A stretch of DNA of 64,000 nucleotides from Snodgrassella alvi (GCF_040741455.2 NZ_CP160328.2:1178001-1242000), one strand, 5' to 3'. Counted from the first letter of the stretch, positions 30,940-42,218 are shown. Numbers and translations: made by a program. The notes: generated by a model from the sequence alone, not told the origin.

Positions 30940-31838
30940 TCAATTACCCTTTGTTTAATAACTTTTATGTCTTCAAGAGGCATTAATATAAAAAACAATC
31001 TATAATCAATTGACAATGAAATTTTTGTATTATTGCTATGATTATTAATACATTCAATAGCCTTAATGATTTTTTGTTCAAAATCAGGTGAATTATATGA
31101 ATAAATTAATAAAATAGGATAAACAAGGGTCATTTCATATTTTTTTACTTCATCAATGATATTGATACTTGGATTTTCACTCCAACTATTTAAAATAGAT
31201 TCAATTTTAGAACCCTTGATAGAAAATCTATCTGTAAATTCTTCAAGTGCTAAAATATTACGAGATAAATAATTATCTGAAAGTGCTTTATTTAAACCAT
31301 TTAAGGCACTTGTTACACACGAATTTAATGATACTTTAAATTTGACTTCTCCAAACCATAAATAAACTTTATTATTATGTTGAGCTAAATGATAAGAGTC
31401 ATAACCTGAAGTTTCTGATTTTGAAAGAGGACTATAAAAATATCCCCTTGAAATGAGCGGCTTTGCTTGAAAAAAATAGTACAAAATTGAGTACAACAAA
31501 ACTTCACCATAAAAACCGTATTTAATTTTGTTATCTAAACCTTGTTCTTGAGAATATTTTATCTTTTGCTGTAAAGCCTTACTCATAAGGTTATCGACTG
31601 AATATTTATCTATATCAAACTGATTAAAAGAATAGTCAATTATAGAGTTATAAATTACATCAATTAATAACTCATTAGAATGACAGATAAAAACATGATC
31701 ATTATGATTACTGATATCTATTTTTTTAAAACCAAGACTTTCATCAGGTAACTTACATTTGCTTTCTAAAGTTTTTTTAATTAAATTTTGTAATTGCTCT
31801 CTCAAGATACCCCCTATGTAAAATATGAACTTTTTCAC
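30909..31838 (-). CDS. hamA: Hachiman defence nuclease HamA (DUF1837)
   Basis: A 309-residue protein of the HamA/DUF1837 type. A PD-(D/E)xK-like active site can be read: an upstream Glu in FYGEVLL (E112), the GYDSYH segment with D147, and the ExK of WFGEVKFK (E164, K166). HamA is the effector nuclease of Hachiman and cuts DNA when released by the HamB helicase. The frame opens with GTG at 31838. A TTG at 31805 lies just after AGGGGGT and may be the true start, so the first 11 residues are uncertain. It is co-transcribed with hamB. Confidence 0.82.
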   Translation of the reverse strand: MKKFIFYIGGILREQLQNLIKKTLESKCKLPDESLGFKKIDISNHNDHVFICHSNELLIDVIYNSIIDYSFNQFDIDKYSVDNLMSKALQQKIKYSQEQGLDNKIKYGFYGEVLLYSILYYFFQAKPLISRGYFYSPLSKSETSGYDSYHLAQHNNKVYLWFGEVKFKVSLNSCVTSALNGLNKALSDNYLSRNILALEEFTDRFSIKGSKIESILNSWSENPSINIIDEVKKYEMTLVYPILLIYSYNSPDFEQKIIKAIECINNHSNNTKISLSIDYRLFFILMPLEDIKVIKQRVIECIESKKPLI

Positions 31839-32279
31839 GCAAAGATAATATCAGTTTTTTCTTTTTTTGGTCAGATTTTAAAATTTATGTAATATTTTTT
31901 GTAGCATCGAGCACAATTATACTTCAATATCTTTAAAATACTACGTAAAAACTCAAAAAACAAAGACAATAACACTTTCAAACAATATACTTGTTTTATT
32001 TGGGTACAATTTTATCCAGTTTATTTTACTTGGCCTACACAACATCTGAATCTTTATATAATTAAGCAACTATTTTAAATGGCTTTATTTTACATAAAAT
32101 TGTAACTAATAAAAGATAAGAATTTTGAAACACAATTTATTGATAGCTAAGATATTTTTCTTTCAATAAATTGTTGAATTTACCGCAAAATGCTTTAGTA
32201 GAAGTATCAAATATATTATGAATAACAATTTAGCCGAAATAGCAGAATTTTGTTGGACAAATTATAATTCTACAAAATT
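31839..32279. other. AT-rich intergenic region within the defence island
   Basis: 441 very AT-rich bases between hamA and the zinc-ribbon gene. The right end has a short plus-strand frame beginning MNNNLAEIAEFCWTNY near 32218 that soon runs into sequence antisense to the neighbouring gene. It is too short to call. No repeats or RNA genes are seen. Confidence 0.45.
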
Positions 32280-33260
32280 TTATTCATTCCTGATTGTTTC
32301 AATTTTGTATGCACAATCACTACATAAGCCTTCAAATACTATTTCATCTAAAGTTAATTTTTCGTAACAAATTTTACATTCTTCATATCCTAGACTATAG
32401 TGACATGCTAGGCAACGCTTCTCAACAAGCGAATAGGAATCATAAAAACACATTGGGCAAAGGCCTGTTTGAGATTCCTCAACACCAGTAGCAATTTCAT
32501 AATAACAGTTTAAAGCATTAGCAATTGATGAACCTATCATATCCTTATATGTAGAAGTTTTACCACAAGCTTTACAACAAATATCTGAGTCTTCTTTTTT
32601 GTGGACATCAACTGCTAGAATTAATTCTGAATAACAATTTGGACATCTTAATTTATTAATACTATTTCTAACTTGTTCATACTCCCATGAAACTGTTTTC
32701 AAATTTTCTAAACACTTTTGCCTTTCTTCATCATAAATTGTTGAAACGTTAAGCATAATTTTCCAGTAATCTTGACCTAATAACATATCTGGTTCATGTT
32801 CAATATAATGGCAAAATTGGTAAATTAGATGAAAAACCTTTGTAATAACTTCTTTTACATCATTATCCTTTAGTTCTGTATAATAATGTTCAATATTATT
32901 GCGAACTTCTCTCAATGAATCTAAAAGTTCCGTATCAATAGATATCTTAAAAGACTCAAAGTATTCTTTTATCTGCTTTACATTAACTGTAGTTTTTCCT
33001 TTTCCTATTTCTATCAATTTATTAAACTCAGTTTTGGTATTATTTTTTGAAGTATAATGTTCTTTTAATAATAATTCGTTTGAATTAACTTGACTTAATT
33101 GCTGTAATTTATATTTATAGAGAAGTAAAACACCCGCGTAAACATTTCTTGTTGATGATAATTTTCTACGTGGATCTTTATCTATATCTTGATAATCTTT
33201 CAGGCCAATTTGGATAGATTCAACTGCATTCTTTAATAATGGATTTTTAAATGTAGACAT
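32280..33260 (-). CDS. HEPN-like protein with C-terminal zinc ribbons
   Basis: A 326-residue protein I do not recognise as a named family. The N-terminal half is helical and carries [11 protein letters not shown], an R-x4-H pattern at about residues 120-125 as in HEPN RNases. The C-terminal 130 residues hold six CxxC pairs (CPNC, CKAC, CPMC, CLAC, CKIC, CSDC), enough for three zinc ribbons. The start at 33260 follows GAGGTAGT and is better than the first Met nine codons upstream. It sits upstream of hamAB on the same strand, is equally AT-rich, and is next to the rtcB RNA-repair locus. A defence or RNA-processing role is plausible but inferred. Confidence 0.7.
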   Translation of the reverse strand: MSTFKNPLLKNAVESIQIGLKDYQDIDKDPRRKLSSTRNVYAGVLLLYKYKLQQLSQVNSNELLLKEHYTSKNNTKTEFNKLIEIGKGKTTVNVKQIKEYFESFKISIDTELLDSLREVRNNIEHYYTELKDNDVKEVITKVFHLIYQFCHYIEHEPDMLLGQDYWKIMLNVSTIYDEERQKCLENLKTVSWEYEQVRNSINKLRCPNCYSELILAVDVHKKEDSDICCKACGKTSTYKDMIGSSIANALNCYYEIATGVEESQTGLCPMCFYDSYSLVEKRCLACHYSLGYEECKICYEKLTLDEIVFEGLCSDCAYKIETIRNE

Positions 33261-33563
33261 ACTACCTCTTTCAAAATGATTATTCACAATATTTTTTATT
33301 GAGTTACTACTTAATTGGAAAATTTTCTTCTCTGTACAATATTTACTCTCCGAATAATTTTATTTGTGTAGATTCTGCACAAACATAACAAATAAGATAA
33401 CGTTATATTTTACCTTATTATCCAATAACTTATTATAAATAGCTTTTATAATAAGATTTTATATATAAGCAAAACCTTGCTTGCATCAGGATATCTATTA
33501 ACAGTATCAAGGTTAGTGTTATTTGATATTTTATTGATATAGATGATTTCTCCTCGATGCGTT
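33261..33563. other. Intergenic region between the zinc-ribbon gene and rtcB
   Basis: 303 AT-rich bases. They presumably hold the zinc-ribbon gene promoter and the 3' end of the rtcB transcript. No clear terminator or gene was seen. Confidence 0.45.
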
Positions 33564-34784
33564 TTACCCTTTTACACACACTACCTGCCGTAATTGATGC
33601 ACGATTTCCACCAGTTCATTTTGGGCGGTCATGACGGCATCGATATCTTTGTAAGCCATTGGTATTTCGTCGATTATGCTTTTGTCTTTACAGCATTCAA
33701 CATGGGCGGTGGCTTTGATTTGGTCGTCTATGGTAAATTGCTTTTTTGCATCGGTTCGGCTCATTATTCTTCCTGCGCCATGTGAACAAGAACAAAAACT
33801 TTCTTCATTACCTAGTCCCCGCACGATATAGCTTTTGGTGCCCATTGAACCGGGGATGATGCCCAGTTCTCCTTTGCGTGCTGATACTGCGCCTTTGCGG
33901 GTTATAAATATTTTTTCTCCAAAATGCTGTTCTTTTTGCACGTAGTTGTGGTGACAGTTAACAGCGGATAGGTGTGTAGTAAATGGTTTGGTAATGATTT
34001 TGCGCATTGCTGCGATAACGTTATGCATCATGGCTTCACGGTTTAGCCTCGCAAATTCCTGTGCCCAATGTACTGCTTGAACATAGTCCTGAAAATGCTC
34101 TGTCCCTTCCTGAAGATAAGCCAGATCTATATCGGGTAGATTTCTGATATGCACTTCCATATCTTTTTTAGCCAATTCGATAAAAAAGTTGCCGATAGTA
34201 TTGCCTATGCCTCGTGAACCGCTATGCAACATTAACCACACGCTATCGGTTTCATCGAGACAGATTTCGATAAAATGGTTGCCGGTACCCAGTGTTCCTA
34301 GATGTTTGTGATTCTTGGTTTTTAAGAAGCGTGGATATTTTGCGGTTATTTTTTCAAAACCCGGTAACAGTTGCTGCCAGTATTGATTGACAATTGGTGG
34401 TGGATTTTGCCAGCTACCGTTATCTCGTCCACGGTATTTGGGGGTCATGCCATGTGGCACGGCTTTTTCGATAACTTGACGCAAAGGCAATAAATTATCG
34501 GGCAAATCAGTTGCGACTAAAGAGGTTTGCACGGCAATCATGCCGCAGCCGATATCTACGCCCACGGCAGCCGGAATAATTGCACCCATGGTTGGGATAA
34601 CACTTCCGATTGTTGAACCTTTACCGATATGGACATCGGGCATGACGGCAATATGTTTAAAGATAAATGGTAATTGGGCTGTTTTGATTAGCTGGTTTTT
34701 GGCTTCATCTTCGACCGATACGCCTTGTGTCCACATTTTGATTGGTTTTGCATTTTCCGCTTGCAACAAATTATATTGAGTCAT
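33564..34784 (-). CDS. rtcB: RNA-splicing ligase RtcB
   Basis: A 406-residue GTP- and Mn-dependent ligase that joins RNA 2',3'-cyclic phosphate or 3'-phosphate ends to 5'-OH ends, repairing tRNAs cut by ribotoxins. Conserved metal and guanylate sites are visible: PDVHIGKG, GVDIGCGM, LGTGNHFIE, LHSGSRGIGN and the guanylylated His in CSHGAGR. The length fits the short bacterial class. It is the second gene after the slipin, 58 bases downstream, in an operon apparently driven by sigma54 and RtcR. No rtcA cyclase gene is present. Confidence 0.95.
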   Translation of the reverse strand: MTQYNLLQAENAKPIKMWTQGVSVEDEAKNQLIKTAQLPFIFKHIAVMPDVHIGKGSTIGSVIPTMGAIIPAAVGVDIGCGMIAVQTSLVATDLPDNLLPLRQVIEKAVPHGMTPKYRGRDNGSWQNPPPIVNQYWQQLLPGFEKITAKYPRFLKTKNHKHLGTLGTGNHFIEICLDETDSVWLMLHSGSRGIGNTIGNFFIELAKKDMEVHIRNLPDIDLAYLQEGTEHFQDYVQAVHWAQEFARLNREAMMHNVIAAMRKIITKPFTTHLSAVNCHHNYVQKEQHFGEKIFITRKGAVSARKGELGIIPGSMGTKSYIVRGLGNEESFCSCSHGAGRIMSRTDAKKQFTIDDQIKATAHVECCKDKSIIDEIPMAYKDIDAVMTAQNELVEIVHQLRQVVCVKG

Positions 34785-34842
34785 TTTTATTCCATGGTTT
34801 TATCATGCCATGGTTGATGGCATGATTTTGTGTTTTTGTTTT

Positions 34843-36420
34843 TTATATTTTTGGTTGGATATTGATTAATCCATGCAATATCTGATCCAGTCCGCCAACT
34901 ACGGAAATTTTGTTAATGCGTTCGGCGATGCGTTCGAGTGTTTCCATTTCTTTTAAACGCAAGGCCACTGGATTGTTTTCCATTACGCGGGCGGTATTGA
35001 GCAGGGAGCGGGTGGCGGAAGTTTCTTCACGCCGGCGAATGACATTGGCCTGTGCCGCTTTTTCTGCTTCCACTACCTGCGAAAGTATGATTTTCATGTC
35101 TCCCGGCAGTATGATGTCTTTGACGCCGACACTAACGGTTTCGATGCCATAGCCAGCCATATTGGTTTGCATATGAGCGTTGATTACTTCATCGATTACA
35201 GTTTTGTTTTCCAGTAATTCATCCAGTGTGCGTGTGCCAATCGCTTCGCGCAGTGCAAATTGCAGTTGTCGGTACAACAGATCCGTCGGCTGTGCAACTT
35301 TGGCATAGGCGGTTAATACATCGGTGTAGCACCAGTTGGCCACTAGATTGATACGCAGATTGACTTTGTCGCGGGTGAGTATTTCCTGACCGGATATTTC
35401 TTTGGTCTGCAAGCGTGTATCGACGATGTCAACGCTGATTTCACGGTTGAAACGCCAGTAGGCGGTGATACCCACATCTAGCAGTTTTTCCACTTTGCCA
35501 TTTACTTTCAGTACACCAAGGTGATAGTCCGGTACTTGGGCAATCAGTACGCTGCTGTCTCCCTGCACTTCTTTTTGGCGCAATTTGGGCTGTAATAGCT
35601 GCTGCACCATATGTTCAGACAATTGATAGCCATCGCTTAGTTCTATGGTCTGCATGTGTTGCTTGCAGTTATTCTGCCAATATAGGCGTTTAGTACCTGG
35701 TGGCAGGATTTCTACCAATAAATCATCTTCGAATCGTAAGCCGGCCTGATTGGCGCCCACCTGCATCTGCACGCAAAATTGTGCCATTTGTGCTGGTGCG
35801 TTCTGCTCTATCGATGCTGCCAGTACGTCGTTAATGCGGCTATCCTGTAATTTGAATTTGCCCAGTATCAGTTTATGTTTAAATTCATATATGCCAAATA
35901 TGGATTTGGGTGGAATAATCTGCACAAATTGGTTATCCACAAACAGGGTACCTATTTCTTCGTCGGTAAAATTATGCAGGGTTAGATTGTTTAAGCCTTT
36001 TATTATTTTGCCGGTATTTTTAGCCTGTATCAGCTCTTGGGCTATTTCATCCGGCAAGCGGTAACCTTGTTGCAAGGTAACTTTTTTTAGTAATTGTGGT
36101 TTATAACTCTGCCAGTATACTGTTTTGGTAGTGGGCATTATTATTTCTACCAGTTTGTCTTCTTCATAGCGCAGGCCTATTTCATCCGCTGCTAGGCTGA
36201 CGTGATGGCAATATTTTTCTACCAGTTGTGGATAAAAATTGATGAGTTTGTTGGCGGTGTCCGGCTCGATTTGTGTATCAGCCAAATCTACCTGTGTAAA
36301 GGTTAGTACGGAAAAGGGATTCCAAAAAAAATGACGGCCTGCGGTGATGATGTTATCAATCTCTCCGCGTTTTCTGACTATGGCTAGTTCACCCTTTTTT
36401 ACATTTATGATGGTCAACAT
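34843..36420 (-). CDS. Slipin-type SPFH/band-7 protein of the rtc operon
   Basis: A 525-residue protein. The C-terminal half is an SPFH/band-7 domain (VDTRLQTKEISGQEILTRDKV, then LREAIGTRTLDELLENK, and the coiled REETSATRSLLNTARVMENNP segment), typical of slipins and stomatins. The N-terminal 300 residues contain two repeats of an unusual module with similar phrases: IGLRYEEDKLVEIIMPTTKTVYW and AGLRFEDDLLVEILPPGTKRLYW. No clear transmembrane helix is seen, so it may be a peripheral scaffold. The ATG at 36420 follows AGGAGA and replaces an earlier frame start. Slipins are known neighbours of rtcB. Their role there is unknown. Confidence 0.85.
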   Translation of the reverse strand: MLTIINVKKGELAIVRKRGEIDNIITAGRHFFWNPFSVLTFTQVDLADTQIEPDTANKLINFYPQLVEKYCHHVSLAADEIGLRYEEDKLVEIIMPTTKTVYWQSYKPQLLKKVTLQQGYRLPDEIAQELIQAKNTGKIIKGLNNLTLHNFTDEEIGTLFVDNQFVQIIPPKSIFGIYEFKHKLILGKFKLQDSRINDVLAASIEQNAPAQMAQFCVQMQVGANQAGLRFEDDLLVEILPPGTKRLYWQNNCKQHMQTIELSDGYQLSEHMVQQLLQPKLRQKEVQGDSSVLIAQVPDYHLGVLKVNGKVEKLLDVGITAYWRFNREISVDIVDTRLQTKEISGQEILTRDKVNLRINLVANWCYTDVLTAYAKVAQPTDLLYRQLQFALREAIGTRTLDELLENKTVIDEVINAHMQTNMAGYGIETVSVGVKDIILPGDMKIILSQVVEAEKAAQANVIRRREETSATRSLLNTARVMENNPVALRLKEMETLERIAERINKISVVGGLDQILHGLINIQPKI

Positions 36421-36696
36421 TTTAATTCTCCTGTTGAGGCAGCCAGCAAACAGGATGAACACATTCAAACGGATTAAGTAACGAAATAACAGGGGAAAGA
36501 TTAAGCTGCATAAGCTAGAAACTGCCTGTTTATGCTTTTTTAATTTTTTGCCTGCTATCCGGTTTTTTTATCCGGATAAATCATCTTCAGCTGATTTTGT
36601 CCGGTTAAGCGGTTTTTCCTGTGCCTAAGCTTTAACTACTAGCTTATTGCTGTTTACTGGCTGGTATTGCTTTTTACAACAAAGTTTTATGACAAG

Positions 36697-36768
36697 GATT
36701 TGAAACAGGAATCGAACCTGCTACAAATTGGATCTGGTCCAATTGCTCTACCACTGAGCTATTCAAAT
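36697..36768 (-). ncRNA. tRNA-like cloverleaf in the slipin-rtcB leader
   Basis: Read on the minus strand, a complete cloverleaf folds. The acceptor ATTTGAA pairs with TTCAAAT (7 bp, perfect). The D arm is GCTC-AGTGGTA-GAGC. The anticodon arm ATTGG-ACCAGAT-CCAAT has a 5-bp stem and 7-base loop. A 5-base variable loop and the T arm GCAGG-TTCGATT-CCTGT follow. Several features speak against a translating tRNA: position 33 is C rather than U, the formal anticodon would be CAG (Leu) on a short-variable-loop body, the acceptor is AU-rich, and no CCA is encoded, whereas the window's tRNA-Phe encodes CCA. It lies between a sigma54 promoter and the slipin-rtcB genes. It could be a regulatory ligand, a decoy or an RtcB substrate. 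Confidence 0.8.
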
Positions 36769-36885
36769 ATTCTCCGTTGTGAGGAGTTGTCTGTTCTACG
36801 CAGGAATACATGTTGATAATGTAATTGAGCTGGTTTGTACCTGTACTGGCTACATTCGCTATGCACCTGACTGCCCTATCAGACA

Positions 36886-36900
36886 GTCTGTATGACAGAC
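36886..36900 (-). promoter_or_regulatory. Palindrome at the predicted sigma54 transcription start
   Basis: GTCTGT-ATG-ACAGAC is a perfect 6-bp inverted repeat with a 3-base centre, ending at about the expected start site of the leftward sigma54 promoter. It may form a 5' hairpin on the leader RNA or be a protein-binding site. Confidence 0.4.
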
Positions 36901-36911
36901 ACCATTCTTAT

Positions 36912-36928
36912 TGCAATTTCTGTACCAA
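36912..36928 (-). promoter_or_regulatory. Sigma54 (-24/-12) promoter of the tRNA-like/slipin/rtcB transcript
   Basis: The minus strand reads TTGGTACAGAAATTGCA. The GG at -24 and GC at -12 are 10 bases apart, and YTGG and TTGCW are matched exactly. It points left, towards the tRNA-like element, slipin and rtcB. The divergent RtcR gene is the expected activator. Confidence 0.75.
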
Positions 36929-37088
36929 GTGGAAATTTTTTTGAAATAAAATTTATAAGTAATTATTTTTAATATTTAAATAAATATCTTTTAAGTTTTT
37001 ATGCTCATTTTTATCGTATAAAATACATCCTTTTTTTATATTTTTATATATAATTTTATGTATATTTATAAATGATAAGAAAGATGAG

Positions 37089-38702
37089 ATGAATAAGAGA
37101 AACGTTGTTTTTGGCTTTTTGGGTAATGTTCTAGACCAGCGCGGCAAGGGGAGAAAACGCTGGGAGCGTTGGCGGCCTACGGTAGATGTCTGCAATCATC
37201 CAGAATTGCCGGTTTCACGCCTTGAGCTGTTGTATATAGCCTGTGATAAGAGATTACTGACTGAAATTGTGCAGGATATTCACACTATTGCGCCGCTGAC
37301 TCAGGTAAATCCGGTTGAGGTACGGATAAGCGACCCGTGGGATTTCGAAGAGGTGTATACCTGTTTATTGGATTTAGCCAAAAGTTATCAGTTTGATGCT
37401 GAAGCGGAGAATTATTTTTTAAATATCACGACTGGTACGCATGTGATGCAGATTTGCTGGTTTTTGCTGGCTGAATCACGCTTTTATCCGGCTAGATTGT
37501 TGCAATCTTCCCCACCTGAAAAAAATACAGCCAAGGCGGAAAATGTGTTGTCTGAAGCTGAAGAACACCAGCATCTGTGCAGTAGAGGGCAAGTTAATAT
37601 TATTGATTTGAATCTGCACCGCTACGACCAGATTCTGACGCGTTTCCAGCAGTATGCCAGTCAGGCGACTGAGTTACTTAAATCAGGCATTGCCACCCGA
37701 AATCAACATTACAATCAGTTAATTACTGAAATAGAACAGGTAGCCAGCCGTTCGCATGCGCCCATTCTGCTGTGTGGCCCTACTGGTGCAGGTAAATCAT
37801 TTCTGGCTAAGCAAATTTACCAGCTTAAGCTGAATCAGCATCAACTAAGCGGGCAGTTTGTGGAAATTAATTGTGCCACGCTGTGTGGTGATAATGCTAT
37901 GTCCACTCTGTTTGGTCACCACAAAGGGGCATTTACCGGCGCCATTACGGCCAGAAGCGGCTTACTGAAACAGGCGGATAATGGTTTGCTGTTTCTGGAT
38001 GAAATTGGCGAACTGGGGCTGGATGAGCAGGCTATTCTGCTGAAAGCGATTGAGGAAAAACAATTTTATCCGCTCGGTTCGGATAAGCTGGTATCCAGTC
38101 AGTTTCAGTTGATTGCCGGTACCAATAGAGATTTAAAGCAGGCTATTGCAGAAGGCAAGTTTAGGGAAGATTTGTACGCGCGCATTAATTTATGGAGCTA
38201 TCAATTGCCTGGTCTGGCGGAACGTAAGGAAGATATAGAGCCAAATATCGATTTTGAGCTGGCGCGCTTTGCACAGGAATATGGCACCATGCCACGGTTT
38301 AATCAGCAATCAAGAAGCCGTTATGTGAATTTTGCCACGTCGGCTACTGCTCTGTGGACAGGCAATTTCCGCGAGCTTACAGCTTCCATTACGCGCATGG
38401 CGACGTTAGCCACCCAAGGAAATATTACTTTGGTACAGGTTGAAGATGAAATTCAGCGATTACAGCAGCACTGGCAGCAACGCACAACTAACGATGCGCT
38501 GATTCCGGCTAAATTAGATGAATTTGACCGCTATCAATTAGAAAAAGTGCTGGAAATATGCCGCAAAAGCCGAACTTTATCTGAAGCTGGCCGCTATCTG
38601 TTTGCTGTGTCACGAGCGCAGAAACAGCGTGCCAATGATGCTGACAGACTGAAAAAATATCTGGCTAAATATGATATAAGTTGGGAACAAATAAAAAACT
38701 GA
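37089..38702 (+). CDS. rtcR: Sigma54-dependent RNA-repair activator RtcR
   Basis: A 537-residue bacterial enhancer-binding protein. The N-terminal 180 residues form the RtcR-type CARF domain (VVFGFLGNVLDQRGKG; FLNITTGTHVMQICWFLL). The AAA+ domain has Walker A GPTGAGKS (230-237), the sigma54-contact loop GAFTGA (280-285) and Walker B FLDEIGEL. The C-terminus ends in a helical DNA-binding region. In E. coli and Salmonella RtcR turns on rtcBA when RNA fragments with cyclic-phosphate ends bind the CARF domain. It is divergent from the slipin-rtcB operon, which has a matching sigma54 promoter. The ATG follows AAGAAAGATGAG. Confidence 0.95.
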   Translation: MNKRNVVFGFLGNVLDQRGKGRKRWERWRPTVDVCNHPELPVSRLELLYIACDKRLLTEIVQDIHTIAPLTQVNPVEVRISDPWDFEEVYTCLLDLAKSYQFDAEAENYFLNITTGTHVMQICWFLLAESRFYPARLLQSSPPEKNTAKAENVLSEAEEHQHLCSRGQVNIIDLNLHRYDQILTRFQQYASQATELLKSGIATRNQHYNQLITEIEQVASRSHAPILLCGPTGAGKSFLAKQIYQLKLNQHQLSGQFVEINCATLCGDNAMSTLFGHHKGAFTGAITARSGLLKQADNGLLFLDEIGELGLDEQAILLKAIEEKQFYPLGSDKLVSSQFQLIAGTNRDLKQAIAEGKFREDLYARINLWSYQLPGLAERKEDIEPNIDFELARFAQEYGTMPRFNQQSRSRYVNFATSATALWTGNFRELTASITRMATLATQGNITLVQVEDEIQRLQQHWQQRTTNDALIPAKLDEFDRYQLEKVLEICRKSRTLSEAGRYLFAVSRAQKQRANDADRLKKYLAKYDISWEQIKN

Positions 38703-38831
38703 TCTTGTTAAAACCTTTTAGCTACCGGAATTTAGAAATAGATATTTACTCTGACTGGTGTCTGAATTAATTACGTGATTATCATAACCGGCCAAGGAAC
38801 AAAACCTGATACAGGCCGGCTCTTGAAATAA

Positions 38832-39704
38832 TTAACAAACCATTTGTTGCAATAGCTTCCGGAAATCTTCTCCAACTAAAGGATGTTTCAAACCATAAGC
38901 TACGGTAGCCTCAAGATAACCAAGCTTATCACCACAGTCATAGCGCGTGCCTGAGAATGCATAGGCAATCATTTTCTGTTCGGTCAGCAGGCGGGCAATT
39001 GCGTCCGTAAGCTGAATTTCACCTTCAGCACCACGCGGTAAATTAGTTAGAAAATCAAATACCCGTGCAGACAAAATATAGCGCCCTACTACACCTAGAT
39101 GTGAAGGTGCATCATCAGGATGCGGTTTTTCGACTATGCTCTGGATATAATCATCCGTATCTTCGCGGGCGATTTCCACGATGCCATATGCACCAGTCTG
39201 CTGTGGGTCAATATTTTCCACGCCCAGTACATTACAGCCTGTACGATAATAAACCTCCATCATCTGGCTTAATGCTCCCGGCTGGGCATCTATCAGGTCA
39301 TCAGCCAGAACTACGGCGAAATTCTCTTTACCGATGGCCGCACGGCTGCATAATACAGCGTGTCCCAGCCCTAGTGCTAAGGGCTGACGGATATACAGAC
39401 AGGTAACATTGGGTGGCAAAATATCCTGCACAAAATCTAGTAGTTTATTTTGGTTACGATATGCCAGCTCGGTTTCTAACTCATACGCTTTGTCGAAATG
39501 GTCTTCAATACAGCGTTTATTACGGCCGGTAATAAAAACCAGCTCGGTACAGCCGGCTGCCACTGCTTCTTCAACGGCATACTGAATCAGTGGTTTATCT
39601 ACAATCGGTAGCATTTCTTTAGGGCTGGCTTTAGTAGCCGGTAAAAAGCGGGTACCCATCCCCGCCACCGGAAATACACATTTACGAATTGGTTGTATTT
39701 TCAT
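38832..39704 (-). CDS. galU: UTP-glucose-1-phosphate uridylyltransferase
   Basis: A 290-residue nucleotidyltransferase that makes UDP-glucose for surface polysaccharides and trehalose or galactose metabolism. The signature FPVAGMGTRFLPATKASPKE is at residues 11-30, followed by IVDKPLIQYAVEEA, a GRNKRCIEDHFD segment and a C-terminal RYDCGDKLGYLEA. It starts 5 bases after the ligA stop and is probably co-transcribed with it. A GC-rich inverted repeat (CCGGCC / GGCCGG, about 38787-38818) lies downstream. Confidence 0.95.
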   Translation of the reverse strand: MKIQPIRKCVFPVAGMGTRFLPATKASPKEMLPIVDKPLIQYAVEEAVAAGCTELVFITGRNKRCIEDHFDKAYELETELAYRNQNKLLDFVQDILPPNVTCLYIRQPLALGLGHAVLCSRAAIGKENFAVVLADDLIDAQPGALSQMMEVYYRTGCNVLGVENIDPQQTGAYGIVEIAREDTDDYIQSIVEKPHPDDAPSHLGVVGRYILSARVFDFLTNLPRGAEGEIQLTDAIARLLTEQKMIAYAFSGTRYDCGDKLGYLEATVAYGLKHPLVGEDFRKLLQQMVC

Positions 39705-39709
39705 CAGTT

Positions 39710-42142
<2,433 letters not shown>

Positions 42143-42218
42143 TTAAAGCAGCTAAAAAAAATGGCAAACCCCATTCTGCGGCTTGCCATCTCTTCTTTAA
42201 TTAAAATCTCAGGCAATA

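Larger units (their letters stand above)
36421..37088. other. rtc regulatory region
   Basis: 668 bases between slipin and rtcR. They contain, right to left, the AT-rich rtcR promoter zone, the sigma54 promoter, the palindrome near its start site, the tRNA-like element, a hairpin near 36557-36582 (TATCCGG with CCGGATA around an A-rich loop on the minus strand), and a leader of about 270 bases ending in the slipin ribosome binding site AGGAGA. No protein-coding frame is seen. Confidence 0.6.

Noticed and set aside
32218-32500. Short plus-strand frame MNNNLAEIAEFCW, vaguely like a type I methylase N-terminus
   Set aside because: Similarity covers only a dozen residues and the frame then runs antisense to the zinc-ribbon gene.
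35933-36235. Two perfect DnaA boxes inside the slipin gene, also single ones at 17347 and 46149
   Set aside because: They lie within conserved coding sequence, are spaced far apart, and are likely incidental.
36697-36768. Reading the cloverleaf as an ordinary tRNA gene
   Set aside because: C at position 33, no encoded CCA, mismatch between the CAG anticodon and the short variable loop, and location inside an mRNA leader all argue for a tRNA-like RNA.
38787-38820. GC-rich inverted repeat between rtcR and galU as a terminator
   Set aside because: CCGGCC/GGCCGG can pair, but neither side has a T run; left as a possible hairpin only.
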